The notes: generated by a model from the sequence alone, not told the origin. Shown: positions 25,447-33,615, counted from the stretch's first letter. The stretch is DNA of 50,535 bases from Acidimicrobiaceae bacterium (GCA_003134515.1 PLBM01000042.1:1-50535), one strand, 5' to 3'. Made by a program: numbers and translations.

Positions 25447-26619
25447 GTGGCACTAACCAACGAAACGCCAAACTCTGCCATTCAGGGCATTGGCGAGAGC
25501 GACCAGTTCGACGCGTCATTGTTCATGGAGCCGGGTTCGACGCCCGTGGCCGTCTCGGTGCGTCCCCATCGCGCGGGTCTCGAAGGCCATGCCGCCACGA
25601 ATAGTCGATCGCCCGATGCCGCCATGCCGCAAGTGGGACCATTGATCGATCGCTACGGTCGGGTTCATAACGACCTTCGTATCTCGGTCACCGATCGCTG
25701 CAATCTTCGCTGCGTCTACTGCATGTCCGAAGAGGGCATGACGTTTTTGCCTCGAGCGGAGTTGCTGACCTTTGACGAGATGACCCGCGTGGCGCGCGTG
25801 GCTCACGAGCTAGGCGTCACGTCGATACGCCTTACCGGCGGCGAGCCTCTTGTTCGAAGGCGACTGCCCGAACTGGTTTCGAACCTCGCGGCGATCGGTT
25901 TCGACGATCTGGCCTTGACCACCAACGGTATGCAACTCGCCTCAATGGCGGAGTCTCTGGTAAATGCCGGACTCACGCGCGTCAATGTCAGTTGCGACTC
26001 ATTGCGAGCTGAGCGCTTCGAGTCGATTCGTCGTCGTGGCGATCTCGCGACCGTGCTCGGCGCGATGAGCGCGGCGGAAGCGGTCGGCCTCACGCCACTC
26101 AAGGTCAACGTCGTGTTGCTTCGTGAGACCAACGACGATGAAATTCTGGATTTCGCGGCGTTTGCCCGCGAGACGGGACGAATCGTGCGGTTCATTGAGT
26201 TCATGCCGCTCGACGCTCAAGGCGAGTGGGACCGGGATCGTCTTGTACCGGGCCGCGAAGTCTTCGAACAGATCAATGCGGAGTGGCCACTCGAAGCGGT
26301 CGGCGACCACGTCGGTCCGGCACCCGCTGAACGATTCCGATTCGCCGACGGGCGAGGCGAGATCGGACTCATCTCGTCGGTGACCCAACCTTTTTGTGGC
26401 ACGTGCAACCGGCTTCGACTGACGGCCGACGGATCGATTCGCAACTGCCTGTACTCCGATGACGAACACTCCGTGCGCGACGTCTTGCGCGGCGGGGGTA
26501 GTGACGACGAAATTGCCCAGATACTTCGACGGTCCGTGTGGGCCAAGTTTCCGGGCCACGCCATCAACGAGCCCGAGTTCTTGCGTCCCGTTCGCTCGAT
26601 GTCCATGATCGGTGGGTAG
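25447..26619 (+). CDS. moaA: GTP 3',8-cyclase MoaA
   Basis: Radical-SAM enzyme that rearranges GTP in the first step of molybdenum cofactor synthesis. The SAM cluster motif is CNLRCVYC (C85, C89, C92), followed by LRLTGGEPL-like IRLTGGEPLVRR. The second cluster Cys lie in FCGTCNRLRLTADG and NCLYS. The C-terminal Gly-Gly needed for catalysis is present. The 390-aa frame from GTG 25447 has about 60 residues beyond the usual N-terminus, whereas ATG 25624 (MPQVGPLIDRYGR) gives a normal-length enzyme. The extension shows no motif, so the start is unsettled. Confidence 0.95.
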   Translation: MALTNETPNSAIQGIGESDQFDASLFMEPGSTPVAVSVRPHRAGLEGHAATNSRSPDAAMPQVGPLIDRYGRVHNDLRISVTDRCNLRCVYCMSEEGMTFLPRAELLTFDEMTRVARVAHELGVTSIRLTGGEPLVRRRLPELVSNLAAIGFDDLALTTNGMQLASMAESLVNAGLTRVNVSCDSLRAERFESIRRRGDLATVLGAMSAAEAVGLTPLKVNVVLLRETNDDEILDFAAFARETGRIVRFIEFMPLDAQGEWDRDRLVPGREVFEQINAEWPLEAVGDHVGPAPAERFRFADGRGEIGLISSVTQPFCGTCNRLRLTADGSIRNCLYSDDEHSVRDVLRGGGSDDEIAQILRRSVWAKFPGHAINEPEFLRPVRSMSMIGG

Positions 26620-26669
26620 GTCCAAAGGACTTCCACTTGTTCGGGCCAGCGCCCCCTGGACTCACTAAC

Positions 26670-26675
26670 TATTGT
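26670..26675 (+). promoter_or_regulatory. putative -10 box of the HTH-Mop gene
   Basis: TATTGT ends 6 nt before ATG 26682 and would give a leaderless transcript. No clear -35 is seen. Confidence 0.3.
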
Positions 26676-26681
26676 CTTTGA

Positions 26682-27083
26682 ATGGCGAAATACCGTATTG
26701 GCCAAGCCGCTCAACTCCTCGGTGTCAGCGTCGACACGTTACGTCGTTGGGCGGTGGCCGGGCGCATCGAATCGACCGCCGGGTCCGACGACCGTCGCTA
26801 CTTTGACGGCGCGGCACTGGCCACGCTCGCCATTGAGATTGCCGGCGAACAGAAGTCGAACCAACCCCGGGCCCAGTCCGCGCGCAATCGATTCGTCGGC
26901 ATCGTGACCAAGGTGGTTAAGAACACGGTGGTCGCCCAAGTCGAGATCCAGGCCGGACCGCATCGGTTCGTGTCGCTGATCACCCGCGAAGCAGCCGATG
27001 AACTCAAGCTGGCCCCGGGCGTGGTTGTGGACGCGGTGGTAAAGGCCACCAACGTCGGCGTGGAGATCCCTTCGGATTTTTGA
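26682..27083 (+). CDS. MerR-type HTH protein with a Mop/TOBE molybdate-binding domain
   Basis: A 133-aa two-domain protein. Residues 1-40 are a MerR/excisionase-like winged HTH (YRIGQAAQLLGVSVDTLRRW, with a DDRRYF wing). Residues 68-130 are a single Mop (TOBE) domain: NRFVGIVTKVVKNTVVAQVE, then FVSLITREAADEL and KATNVGVEI. Mop domains bind molybdate or tungstate oxyanions, so this is probably the molybdenum-responsive regulator or storage protein of the island, doing the job of ModE. It follows moaA by 62 bp. Confidence 0.88.
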   Translation: MAKYRIGQAAQLLGVSVDTLRRWAVAGRIESTAGSDDRRYFDGAALATLAIEIAGEQKSNQPRAQSARNRFVGIVTKVVKNTVVAQVEIQAGPHRFVSLITREAADELKLAPGVVVDAVVKATNVGVEIPSDF

Positions 27084-27096
27084 AGTGGGGCGAGTG

Positions 27097-27196
27097 AGTT
27101 ATCGCCAAACTGACTCGACGGGTCTGCCACCGGGCACGGGGCGTCAATTTGAGAAATATTTTCCTCAATCTGACGTTTGTTCAAGTGGCGATAACT
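27097..27196. repeat. 100-bp nested inverted repeat between convergent genes
   Basis: Perfect 11-bp terminal arms AGTTATCGCCA (27097-27107) and TGGCGATAACT (27186-27196) enclose a second stem: CGTCA-AT-TTGAG paired with CTCAA-TC-TGACG around 27147-27180. It lies between the HTH-Mop gene and the convergent small membrane gene. It may be a bidirectional terminator, a structured RNA or a miniature mobile element; no target-site duplication is seen. Confidence 0.5.
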
Positions 27197-27293
27197 AGAA
27201 GCACCAAGCGCTCGAGCGCCACGACCAAACTGATTGCTTCGGGCGCCCGCCGGGAACCACTGGTTCTAGCGGGGCCTGGGACCGCATTGAAGA

Positions 27294-27449
27294 TCAGTAG
27301 TAGTGCCGTCGACCTCCAACAGCGTGCCCCATCGCTCCGAGAAGCCAGAGAACCAGCCCTACTACGAACACAATCACGCCGATTGTCCATACAATCGCAA
27401 TTCCCGTTATGAAGCCGATAATGAGAAGAACTACGCCGAGAAAAATCAC
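27294..27449 (-). CDS. DUF6131-like small membrane peptide (copy 2)
   Basis: A 51-aa peptide from GTG 27449 (VIFLGVVLLIIGFITG), with tail LGAMGHAVGGRRHYY. AGGAGG lies 4 nt before the GTG, which fixes the start; the frame extends to 27536, but that part is not conserved. Two TM helices and the GGRRHYY tail match copy 1 at 16560. It lies 118 bp downstream of the 87-aa membrane protein gene and probably shares its promoter module. Confidence 0.8.
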   Translation of the reverse strand: MIFLGVVLLIIGFITGIAIVWTIGVIVFVVGLVLWLLGAMGHAVGGRRHYY

Positions 27450-27567
27450 AATGCCTCCTTTGCTAGTACCAATTTTCCATATTGCCGACCACCGCAAGTT
27501 CGCCGCTTCAACAGGGACGAAGACGAGCTGGGCCAAAACTACTTGCGACGCGCAGCGTCCTTACCCG

Positions 27568-27831
27568 TTACTTACTCTCTTCGTGTAGTGAACTTGAGCC
27601 ACCACTCGAGTCAGTAACCTGGCGATCGATGGAGTGAGAACCGGTGCTCACTTGACGTCGCGACGTAGCAAAGACCATCACCGATACGACGAATCCGGCC
27701 GCCCCAGCAATCATGAGGATAAGACCGACGGTGGAAAGACGAAAGCCCGTTCCTTGATAGGTAACGGCCCAGTACATAATCGCCCCTGCAACAGCTGCGA
27801 TGGCACTTAATACCATTCCGGGAAGACCCAC
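27568..27831 (-). CDS. small two-TM membrane protein (DUF6458-like)
   Basis: An 87-aa protein with two TM helices: MVLSAIAAVAGAIMYWAVTY and STVGLILMIAGAAGFVVSVM, joined by a GTGFRL loop, then a Ser-rich polar tail. The helix-YWAV-GxGF-helix pattern is common in small actinobacterial membrane proteins (DUF6458 type, a resemblance only). GTG 27831 has GGAGG 6 nt upstream; Met6 is an alternative. Copy B of the repeated promoter-like module lies directly before it, and a truncated relative follows copy A at 16141. Confidence 0.7.
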   Translation of the reverse strand: MGLPGMVLSAIAAVAGAIMYWAVTYQGTGFRLSTVGLILMIAGAAGFVVSVMVFATSRRQVSTGSHSIDRQVTDSSGGSSSLHEESK

Positions 27832-27914
27832 TTCACACCTCCAGCTAGCTCCCTGACCAAGTGTCAGGTGAAAGGGATGCGGGGTCTCGACGTCCTACTG
27901 TGAAACGTAACACA
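27798..27914 (-). repeat. duplicated promoter-like module, copy B
   Basis: Matches 16303-16419 over about 117 bp, including the first codons of the gene behind it. It contains the inverted repeat CCTGAC-N5-GTCAGG (27852-27868), AGACCCCG, AGGACGTC and GTGTTACG at the same spacings. It probably carries the promoter and operator of the small membrane genes on the minus strand. Confidence 0.6.
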
Positions 27915-28130
27915 CGTGAGCGCACTTCATGATGAGTTTCCATGACAATCGATGCATCGTGGACGATCCTGGCGACCTACTTCGCACATCGCCATACTTC
28001 GCTAAGGCAAATTGCACACCGACGGCGAACTTGGCGAATGGTGCTGCGCTTCACCCACATGAAGTAAGTAATCGTGGCACTCTGACACTTCGATATGACC
28101 TCCATCACGGAGAGGACTTGCCCTTAAGTG
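27915..28130. other. intergenic remainder upstream of module B
   Basis: With the module, this makes a gap of 299 bp between the small membrane gene and modBC. I see no RBS-preceded ORF, no strong hairpin and no terminator for modBC here. Confidence 0.35.
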
Positions 28131-30017
28131 CTACGGCGTCGAGACGTTGGCGCTCGATGCGAGCGGCCCGTCGGGGGTGACGGGCCAGAACGCGATCGCG
28201 TCGGGCGAAAACGTCAACTGGCACCGATCGCCCACTCGATACTCGATCGGTTCGCTCGTACGCACTTGGAGTTCGAGCCCGGCGGTGACCGCGACAAAGA
28301 GGTCTACTGCCGTGCCGACGTCGGCAATGTCGATCAATGTGCCATTCAAGGAAGCGCCACGCGGTTCGTCGAGCGCGTCGGCAACCTCGGACGTCGCGAC
28401 AATTGAGATACGTTCCGGACGCACGCTCCACGCCACGATCGTCCCGGCGCGGAGATCCGAGGGGTTGGTGGCGATGAGGGCGCCGTTGGCGTTGAGAAGT
28501 CCGCTGGTCACGACCGTGGCGTGATGCAGGTTCGAGATGCCCAGCAGTCGTGCGACCTCGAGCGACGCCGGTCGAGTGAATACCTGGCGACTCGAACCGG
28601 ATTGCAGCACGCGACCCTCGCTGATGACGACCACCTCGTCGGACAGGAACGCCGCCTCCTCGGGGTCATGGGTCACGAGCAACGTGGCGAGGCCGGTTTC
28701 TCGCTGAAGACGGCGCAGTTCGCGGCGCAGTTCTTGTCGAACAGGTACGTCGAGGGCCGAGAACGGTTCGTCGAGCAGCAGTACCTGAGGCGAACTGCAC
28801 AGCACCTGCGCCAAGGCGACGCGCTGGCGTTGGCCCCCGGAGAGTTCCGAGGGGTAGCGGGCCACGAGTCCCTCGAGGCCTAGGTGCGTGAGCCAATAAC
28901 TCGCCAATTCGGGTGTGGCCATTCTCGCGAAGAGGAGTTGTTGCCATACCGTGAGGTGGGGAAAGAGAGAGAATCCTTGAGCAACGTAGCCGACCCGTCG
29001 TTTTTCGGCCGGGACGTGACGCAGCGACGTCTCGCCGCACCAAAACTCTCCGGGAGTTGCGCCGTAGACACCGGCGAGGCTGCGAAGAAGCGCCGACTTG
29101 CCCGAGCCTGAGGGTCCGAGTACGGCGACGTGATTGACGTTCGACGCGTGGGCGAGCGCCAAATGAAACGTGCCGAGGCGGTAGTCAATATCAAAGTGAA
29201 CGGGCGCGGCGATCACCTTGGTGGGCGATTGGGGTAGGGGAAGGTGTGGTCCACTGGCTCGCCGGCGCGTAAATCGAACCCGACTGATTAAGACGACGGC
29301 CACGGCGACGGCGATGGCGAGGGCGGTGGGGGCCAAGGTTGTGCGCAGGCCAACTCCACTGAACTGGTTGTAGGTGTAAATCGGCAGCGACGTTGGGTTG
29401 TACGCGAGCACGACGACGGCCCCGTACTCGCCAAATGCGCGCAACCACGCGAGGAGCATGCCCGCTCGGATGCCCGGACCGGCAACGGGCACCGCGACGC
29501 GCACGAAACGCGAGAGGTCCGAGTGTCCGAGTGTCGACGCCACGTCCAACAGTCCTTGGTCGACCGAGGTGAACGCGGCCCGGGCCGCGACGATGAGAAA
29601 CGGCGAGGCGACAAAGGTCATCGCGATCACGATGCCGATCTTTGATTCGGTCAGCGACTGGCCAAAGAGCCGGCCCAAAAGGGTGTAGGGACCGATGATG
29701 TAGATGAGCACGATGCCACTCATGAGGGGCGGCAGCGCCAGGGGAATTTGGACGATGAGTCCGACGATCGACGCCCATCGACTCTTCGAACGGGCCAACA
29801 GGTAGGCCAATGGCACGCCCAAGACCGTGATCAACGCCAATGAAATGGTGGCGCAGCTCACTGAAACCCAGAGGGCCGGAAAGAGCCCCGGCACGTGAAA
29901 ACCTCGATCGGAGGTGCTGAGAAAGCGAACGGCGAAGGCGACCAGGGGCACGGCCAGGTACAAGACGATGAGTCCGCCCAAAAATGTCAGCGGGCTTCGG
30001 ACGACGCCGCGCGACAT
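28131..30017 (-). CDS. fused molybdate ABC transporter permease-ATPase (ModB-ModC)
   Basis: A 628-aa fusion. Residues 1-250 are a ModB-type permease with about six TM helices and the EAA loop region LLDVASTLGHSDLSRFVRV. Residues 280-500 are an ABC ATPase: Walker A GPSGSGKSALL, signature LSGGQRQRVALAQ, Walker B VLLLDEPFSALD, switch VTHDPEEA. The rest is a C-terminal TOBE-like accessory region (SVRPERISIV, then GTLIDIADVGTAVDLFV). ModB and ModC are normally separate chains, so membrane and motor parts are covalently linked here. The ATG overlaps the modA stop by one base (TAATG). Molybdate or tungstate uptake is inferred from the Moco neighbours. Confidence 0.88.
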   Translation of the reverse strand: MSRGVVRSPLTFLGGLIVLYLAVPLVAFAVRFLSTSDRGFHVPGLFPALWVSVSCATISLALITVLGVPLAYLLARSKSRWASIVGLIVQIPLALPPLMSGIVLIYIIGPYTLLGRLFGQSLTESKIGIVIAMTFVASPFLIVAARAAFTSVDQGLLDVASTLGHSDLSRFVRVAVPVAGPGIRAGMLLAWLRAFGEYGAVVVLAYNPTSLPIYTYNQFSGVGLRTTLAPTALAIAVAVAVVLISRVRFTRRRASGPHLPLPQSPTKVIAAPVHFDIDYRLGTFHLALAHASNVNHVAVLGPSGSGKSALLRSLAGVYGATPGEFWCGETSLRHVPAEKRRVGYVAQGFSLFPHLTVWQQLLFARMATPELASYWLTHLGLEGLVARYPSELSGGQRQRVALAQVLCSSPQVLLLDEPFSALDVPVRQELRRELRRLQRETGLATLLVTHDPEEAAFLSDEVVVISEGRVLQSGSSRQVFTRPASLEVARLLGISNLHHATVVTSGLLNANGALIATNPSDLRAGTIVAWSVRPERISIVATSEVADALDEPRGASLNGTLIDIADVGTAVDLFVAVTAGLELQVRTSEPIEYRVGDRCQLTFSPDAIAFWPVTPDGPLASSANVSTP

Positions 30018-30955
30018 TACGGCAGGGTCGTCGTCGTGGTGATGATGGACGACGTCGTAAAGGCCTGCACCGGAATTATCGGCGTCACGCCGTTGGCGCG
30101 AAGGATCTTCTGCCCGCTCTTGCCCAACAGAAATTTGACGAAGGCCCGGGCGGCCGCTGTGTGGGGCGCGTTCTTCAAAATGGCGACCGTGTACTGTCCG
30201 GCGAGGCTCGTGCCGACCAGCGGCACCGTGTTGATGTGCGCCGCGGCCGCTTCCACGGCGTAGAAGAAGCCAGCGTCAAGTTGGCCGGCTTGGAGTTCGC
30301 CCACCAGCGACGTTTCTTGAAAGATGTTCGACGTCGAGCTTGCCAGCGGTGCGAGGGCCGGCACGTCGTGGCTCAGTGCCACGCCGGTCAAGGCGTCGAC
30401 GGCGAGCACGCCCTTGGGATCGGTCGCGGGATCGGTTCGCCCGAGCAAGAAGCCCGGCAAGTCCACCACGTCGTACCAGGGCTTGGTCTTTAACGCCTTG
30501 GCGAACCTGGACGCCGGGTTGTAGCCGAGCACGAGCGGCGACCTGGCGAACTCTTTGTACGTCGTCACCCAACTGCCGCTGGCCGCGCTTTGCAGTGTCG
30601 CGTCCACGGCAGGCGAGGCACTGATGAAGACGTCACCAACCACGGTTCCGCCAGAGATCTCGCTGGCCAGCGCCGACGATCCGGCGGAGATGCCACTGAC
30701 CGTGTAACCCGTCGCATTGTGAAAGGCGGGATCGAGCTTCTGTTGCATGAGGTCGAGGAACGAACCGGCGTACAGCACGTTGACGGTGCCCGAATGCTTG
30801 GTCGTCGTCGCCGCGCTGGAACGGGAGGTGCCAAGGAATCCAAGGAACATCGCCGCGACAAGGAGGGACGAGAAGGTAACGGCCAGCGCGCGCCGATAAG
30901 TCGTCGACGAAATGCGAGCGCCGGGCGATTCATAGCCAGTCAACGAAGTCGTCAT
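30017..30955 (-). CDS. modA: molybdate/tungstate-binding protein (ModA/WtpA-like)
   Basis: Substrate-binding protein of the ABC importer, 312 aa. A signal peptide (about 20-48: YRRALAVTFSSLLVAAMFLG, ending SSAA) lacks a lipobox Cys. The mature part starts TVNVLYAGSFLDLMQQ and continues GISAGSSALASEISGG and GDVFISASPAVD, the oxyanion-binding pattern that resembles the WtpA branch. The C-terminus ends with a Thr-rich tail. GAGGAG lies 5 nt before ATG 30955. The gene for the fused ModBC follows directly. Confidence 0.87.
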   Translation of the reverse strand: MTTSLTGYESPGARISSTTYRRALAVTFSSLLVAAMFLGFLGTSRSSAATTTKHSGTVNVLYAGSFLDLMQQKLDPAFHNATGYTVSGISAGSSALASEISGGTVVGDVFISASPAVDATLQSAASGSWVTTYKEFARSPLVLGYNPASRFAKALKTKPWYDVVDLPGFLLGRTDPATDPKGVLAVDALTGVALSHDVPALAPLASSTSNIFQETSLVGELQAGQLDAGFFYAVEAAAAHINTVPLVGTSLAGQYTVAILKNAPHTAAARAFVKFLLGKSGQKILRANGVTPIIPVQAFTTSSIITTTTTLP

Positions 30956-31040
30956 TGCGTCTCCTCAGATCGGCTTGACGTTGGCCAACTCGACGCCCAT
31001 GTTTGCGGCGTTAGGAGTGGATGCACCTAGCATTTGCGGT

Positions 31041-31046
31041 ATTCTA
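31041..31046 (-). promoter_or_regulatory. putative -10 box of modA
   Basis: On the minus strand TAGAAT lies 86 bp before the modA ATG, leaving a leader of about 80 nt that contains the palindrome GTTGGCCAAC. The -35 is unclear. Confidence 0.35.
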
Positions 31047-31130
31047 CGCCGTCTGGCGCAGCAGATACGTTAGTAGACGTTCGTCGAGGGACACGAACTG
31101 CGGTCGGTAGCGCAAAAGTGGTCCCAAACT

Positions 31131-31607
31131 ATGGTGGGGAGCGTGAAATTGGCCCCGAACCATGATTGGGTATTCGTGTCATCGTCCCCGTTATCGCCCG
31201 ATGAGCTGACGAAGTGGGCGACGCGTCCCCAATGCGGCGCGGTCGTCACCTTCTGTGGGACCGTTCGCAATACGTCAACCACTGGCCACGACATCACCTC
31301 GCTGGAGTACGAAACCAGCACCGAGCTCGCGGAGAGTCGCCTCGTCGCGGTCGTGGGTGAAGCGAGGTCTCGCTGGCCGGAGCTTGGCGCCATCGCCGTG
31401 CATCACCGGATCGGCCCGGTCGAGTTGGGCGGGATCACCGTCGTCGTGGCGGTGTCCTCGCCACATCGCCACGAGGCCTTTGAGGCGGCGAAGTACCTCA
31501 TCGACACGGTAAAGAACTGTGTGCCCATGTGGAAGCGCGAAGTATGGCAAGGCGGCTCGGCGTGGAGTGAGGAAGCCCACAGTATCGAGAGCGTGCAAAA
31601 ACAGTGA
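31131..31607 (+). CDS. moaE: molybdopterin synthase catalytic subunit
   Basis: Large subunit of molybdopterin synthase, inserting two sulfurs from MoaD-thiocarboxylate. Family blocks: CGAVVTFCGTVRNTS, LEYETSTELAESRL, VHHRIGPVELGGITVVVAVS, SPHRHEAFEA, and the active-site lysines in YLIDTVKNCVPMWKREVW. At 158 aa it is full length. Starts at ATG 31131 or GTG 31143 are both possible. It heads a plus-strand run moaE-moeA-moaD and diverges from modA. Confidence 0.95.
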   Translation: MVGSVKLAPNHDWVFVSSSPLSPDELTKWATRPQCGAVVTFCGTVRNTSTTGHDITSLEYETSTELAESRLVAVVGEARSRWPELGAIAVHHRIGPVELGGITVVVAVSSPHRHEAFEAAKYLIDTVKNCVPMWKREVWQGGSAWSEEAHSIESVQKQ

Positions 31608-31644
31608 GCGTCGACGTGCCGATGGCGAAACGTAAGGGACGTTC

Positions 31645-32886
31645 GTGATCACGTTGGAAGAAGCGAAGCGGTTCGTGCTCGAGTCGCTCGCGGCACCTAC
31701 GCCCGAGACATTGGCGCTCGAAGACGTACTCGGGTGCGTGGCGGGTGAAGAGGTGCTCGCTCGCGAGTCGGTGCCCGGGTTCCTCAATTCCTCAATGGAC
31801 GGATTCGCGCTTCGAGCCCTCGATACCGCGACAGGATCCGCGAGCTTGCGGGTGATCGGGGCGGTGTACGCGGGTGACGGGAGTTCGCCCCACGTCGGGC
31901 CCGGCGAGGCGACACGAATAATGACCGGCGCGCCCTTACCCGACGGTGCGGACTGTGTCTGTATGAAAGAAGAGGCGATCGTTGACCCCTCGGGCCATAC
32001 GGTGCAGATCGAACGAACGATTCCCGTGGGGGAGTACGTGCGCTCTCCCGGCGAGGACGTCACCATCGGTCAAGTACTCGTCGTAGCGGGCGACGAACTC
32101 AACCCCGCCAAAGTGGGGGTCTTGGCTGGTCAGGGATTTGCCGCAGCGAAGGCGTTTCGCCAACCTCGCGTCGGCGTTCTGTCAACGGGCAATGAACTCG
32201 CCCGGTCCCTCGCGCCACTACAGTCCGGAGAGATACGCGACGTCAATCGACCACTGTTGCTCGCGCTGGTGAAGGAGTCGGGCTGTCTCCCGGTGGATCT
32301 GGGAATCGTGCACGACGACTACGCCTCCATCGCTCAACGCTTGAAAGATGGCGTCAAAGAGTGTGACGCGGTCATCTCGACGGGTGGCGTGAGCGTGGGC
32401 GATCTCGATCACGTGAAGGCCGTCATTGGCGAACTCGGCGGCGACAGCGCGCGATCAATGCAGGTGGCCATCAAGCCCGGCAAACCCTTCGCCTTTGGGG
32501 TCGTGGGGGCGCACCGCGTGCCGGTATTCGGCCTGCCCGGTAATCCGGTGTCGACGCGGGTCAGCTTCGAGTTATTTGTTCGCCCGTCACTGCGCTTTCT
32601 TGCCGGACATCGCGTACTCGAGCGCCCGACCTTCAACATGGTGTTGGATAGTCCGATGCCGCGATCGAAAGACGGAAAACTTCACCTCGTGCACGTCGTG
32701 GCTCGGATCCACGACGACGGAGTGGCGCACATCGAACGGGCGATTCGACACGGCTCGCATCTTTTGAGTGCGATTGGCGACGCGAACGCCCTGGCGATGG
32801 TGCCCGAGAGCGACGGGCTGAAATCGGGTGACGTCGTGCGCGCCATGGTCCTGGACACGGATCAACTGAGCGCTCCCTCGTCATGA
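31645..32886 (+). CDS. moeA: molybdopterin molybdenumtransferase
   Basis: Inserts molybdate into adenylylated molybdopterin, the last common step. A 413-aa protein with the N-terminal SMDGFAL motif, RIMTGAPLPDGAD, STGNELA, DVNRPLLLAL, STGGVSVGDLDHVK, KPGKPFAFG and GLPGNPVS. The C-terminal domain IV is present. GTG 31645 has AAGGGA upstream. It is 37 bp after moaE and 25 bp before moaD. Confidence 0.95.
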   Translation: MITLEEAKRFVLESLAAPTPETLALEDVLGCVAGEEVLARESVPGFLNSSMDGFALRALDTATGSASLRVIGAVYAGDGSSPHVGPGEATRIMTGAPLPDGADCVCMKEEAIVDPSGHTVQIERTIPVGEYVRSPGEDVTIGQVLVVAGDELNPAKVGVLAGQGFAAAKAFRQPRVGVLSTGNELARSLAPLQSGEIRDVNRPLLLALVKESGCLPVDLGIVHDDYASIAQRLKDGVKECDAVISTGGVSVGDLDHVKAVIGELGGDSARSMQVAIKPGKPFAFGVVGAHRVPVFGLPGNPVSTRVSFELFVRPSLRFLAGHRVLERPTFNMVLDSPMPRSKDGKLHLVHVVARIHDDGVAHIERAIRHGSHLLSAIGDANALAMVPESDGLKSGDVVRAMVLDTDQLSAPSS

Positions 32887-32911
32887 ACGTTCGCCTCGAA
32901 CGGCGACGCCG

Positions 32912-33148
32912 GTGACCCGCGTGCTTCTTTTGGGCCCCGCTCGCGAAGCGGCCGGCGCGGGTCACGGCGAGTTCGACGGCGACACGGTGGGCGCGGTCTT
33001 GCAAAATGCGGTGACGCGCTACGGCGTGGACTTTGAACGGGTGTTGGCCGTGAGCCAAATTTGGGTCAACGGCAACGCCGCCGAATCGGGCGACCACATT
33101 GGGCCCTACGACGAGATCGCTGTACTGCCGCCGATCTCGGGGGGATGA
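32912..33148 (+). CDS. moaD: molybdopterin synthase sulfur carrier subunit
   Basis: Small ubiquitin-fold subunit of molybdopterin synthase, 78 aa, ending PPISGG; the C-terminal Gly is activated to a thiocarboxylate. The order strand (MTRVLLLGPAREAAG), helix (GAVLQNAVTRYG) and the VNGNAAESGDHIGPYDEIAV region is typical. The GTG start at 32912 is supported by length. Its last 43 bp overlap the end of the convergent mogA gene. Confidence 0.92.
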   Translation: MTRVLLLGPAREAAGAGHGEFDGDTVGAVLQNAVTRYGVDFERVLAVSQIWVNGNAAESGDHIGPYDEIAVLPPISGG

Positions 33149-33615
33149 TGATGGCCCACCTCGCCATGCAACGTGGCGAGCGCGTGGTCCAAAAGATCTA
33201 GAACGGCCTCGAGACTCTCGAGCGCGCCGGTGGGCGAACCCGGTGTGTTCACAATCAGACTCTGGCCAACGGTGCCCGACCTCCCTCGAGAGAGGGGCCC
33301 AAGGATGTGGGTGGCTCGCATCACTTCGCCAAACCCCGGCGACTCTCGTTCGAGGACTTGCAGCGTCGCTTCGGGCGTGAGATCGCGAGGGGAGAATCCG
33401 GTGCCGCCGGTGGTGACGATCAGTCCCGCGAACTCCGAGGAGAGTTCTCGTAGAGCGGACGCGACGGACTCGATCCCGTCGGGCACGACGCGCCGTTCGA
33501 TCACCTGGTATCCCGCCTCTTCGAGACGGGCGCCCAACAGTGGACCGGTTTGGTCTTCACTTTCTTTTGCCGCGACCGAGTCCGAGACGGTCAGGATTTT
33601 GGCGACGAGGGTCAT
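33106..33615 (-). CDS. mogA: molybdopterin adenylyltransferase (MogA/MoaB)
   Basis: Adenylylates molybdopterin before molybdenum insertion. A 169-aa protein with AKILTVSDSV, LIVTTGGTGFSPRDLTPEAT, and GPLSRGRSGTVGQSLIVNTP followed by GSPTGALE, the substrate-binding blocks. The C-terminal tail HGEVGHHHPPEIGGSTAISS is encoded antisense to the end of moaD. It is the only minus-strand gene of the moaE-moaD block and must have its own promoter near 33620-33660. Confidence 0.93.
   Translation of the reverse strand: MTLVAKILTVSDSVAAKESEDQTGPLLGARLEEAGYQVIERRVVPDGIESVASALRELSSEFAGLIVTTGGTGFSPRDLTPEATLQVLERESPGFGEVMRATHILGPLSRGRSGTVGQSLIVNTPGSPTGALESLEAVLDLLDHALATLHGEVGHHHPPEIGGSTAISS

Noticed and set aside
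27097-27196. Insertion sequence
   Set aside because: No transposase frame and no target-site duplication; only the inverted repeats remain, so it is kept as a structural repeat.
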